Assembly (NCBI GenBank): GCA_964580655.1
Contig: CAZOMR010000234.1
Location: 1 to 5,087 of the forward strand
DNA: 5,087 bases
Origin: CAZOMR01 sp964580655
GTDB taxonomy: Bacteria > RBG-13-61-14 > CAZOMR01
Reading direction: 5' to 3'
Part shown: piece after piece, positions 5,043-5,087 of the stretch
Layout: the number at the start of each line of letters is the position of its first letter
How positions within the stretch are numbered: position 1 is the first letter of the stretch
Made by a program: the position numbers and the translations under genes
Notes under the pieces: model-generated
Told to the model about the DNA's origin: nothing
The model's input: the letters and a program-made list of their open reading frames with translations, nothing else
The model's database searches: none

Positions 5043-5087
5043 CAGTTGGAAATGGAGAGAGCCTCCGGTAAAATCGTCACTATGAAG

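Larger units (their letters stand above)
4714..5087. other. Intergenic regulatory region upstream of the porin gene
   Basis: About 370 bases without a supportable gene. It is more AT-rich than the coding DNA to its left in its central part. It contains a leftward promoter for the porin, a rightward promoter whose target is off the window, two dyad elements in the porin leader and possible hairpins in the rightward leader. A 66-codon rightward frame (4785-4985) lacks a Shine-Dalgarno and any recognisable motif, and overlaps both promoters, so it is not called. Confidence 0.6.

Noticed and set aside
5004..5087. Possible c-di-GMP (GEMM-I), glycine, cobalamin, NiCo or Moco riboswitch suggested by GCCTCCGG near the right edge
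   Set aside because: Only the GCCTCCGG piece resembles GEMM-I. The other conserved parts, such as the GGGCAAACC arm, are missing, and no other family's core was seen.

Overview
The window is a compact minus-strand gene cluster from a Gram-negative bacterium. An outer-membrane beta-barrel porin and a second protein with a Sec signal peptide place it in a diderm. The gene content (LarA-type nickel racemase, DUF89 phosphatase, OprO/P-like porin, TatT-like TPR protein, generic P-loop ATPase) is common in uncultured Desulfobacterota, Nitrospirota and Omnitrophota-type genomes. The sequence alone does not fix the phylum. No rRNA, tRNA, CRISPR array, insertion sequence or phage gene was seen.

Layout, in the direction of transcription (right to left). 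Positions 4714-5087 are a regulatory region with a good sigma70-type promoter facing left (about 4888-4916) and a second good one facing right (4960-4988). The right-facing one belongs to something that leaves the window. The leftward transcript has a long leader with two dyad-symmetric elements (4858-4869 and 4742-4774). Then come the porin gene (3610-4713) and a 136-base gap holding short direct repeats and a weak possible promoter. These are followed by a secreted TPR protein (2643-3473), a LarA-family racemase (1334-2635), a DUF89 metal-dependent phosphatase (499-1347) and the first 152 codons of an AAA-type ATPase (1-457, cut by the window edge). Gaps are 7 nt (TPR to larA), a 14-nt overlap (larA to DUF89) and 41 nt (DUF89 to ATPase). 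TPR-larA-DUF89 therefore looks like one transcription unit, and the ATPase may belong to it or be a differently acquired neighbour, since its DNA is clearly more AT-rich.

How they may work together (inference): the porin could admit small anionic solutes, and the periplasmic TPR protein resembles accessory proteins linked to TRAP uptake of organic acids. LarA would invert the stereocentre of a 2-hydroxyacid in the cytoplasm with its nickel-pincer nucleotide cofactor. DUF89, translationally coupled to larA, could remove a damaged or unwanted phosphorylated metabolite, possibly one related to the racemase substrate or cofactor. The cofactor-making genes larB, larC and larE are not in the window. 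The most novel-looking points are the larA/DUF89 coupling and the unexplained leader elements. No clearly new defence or mobile system was found.
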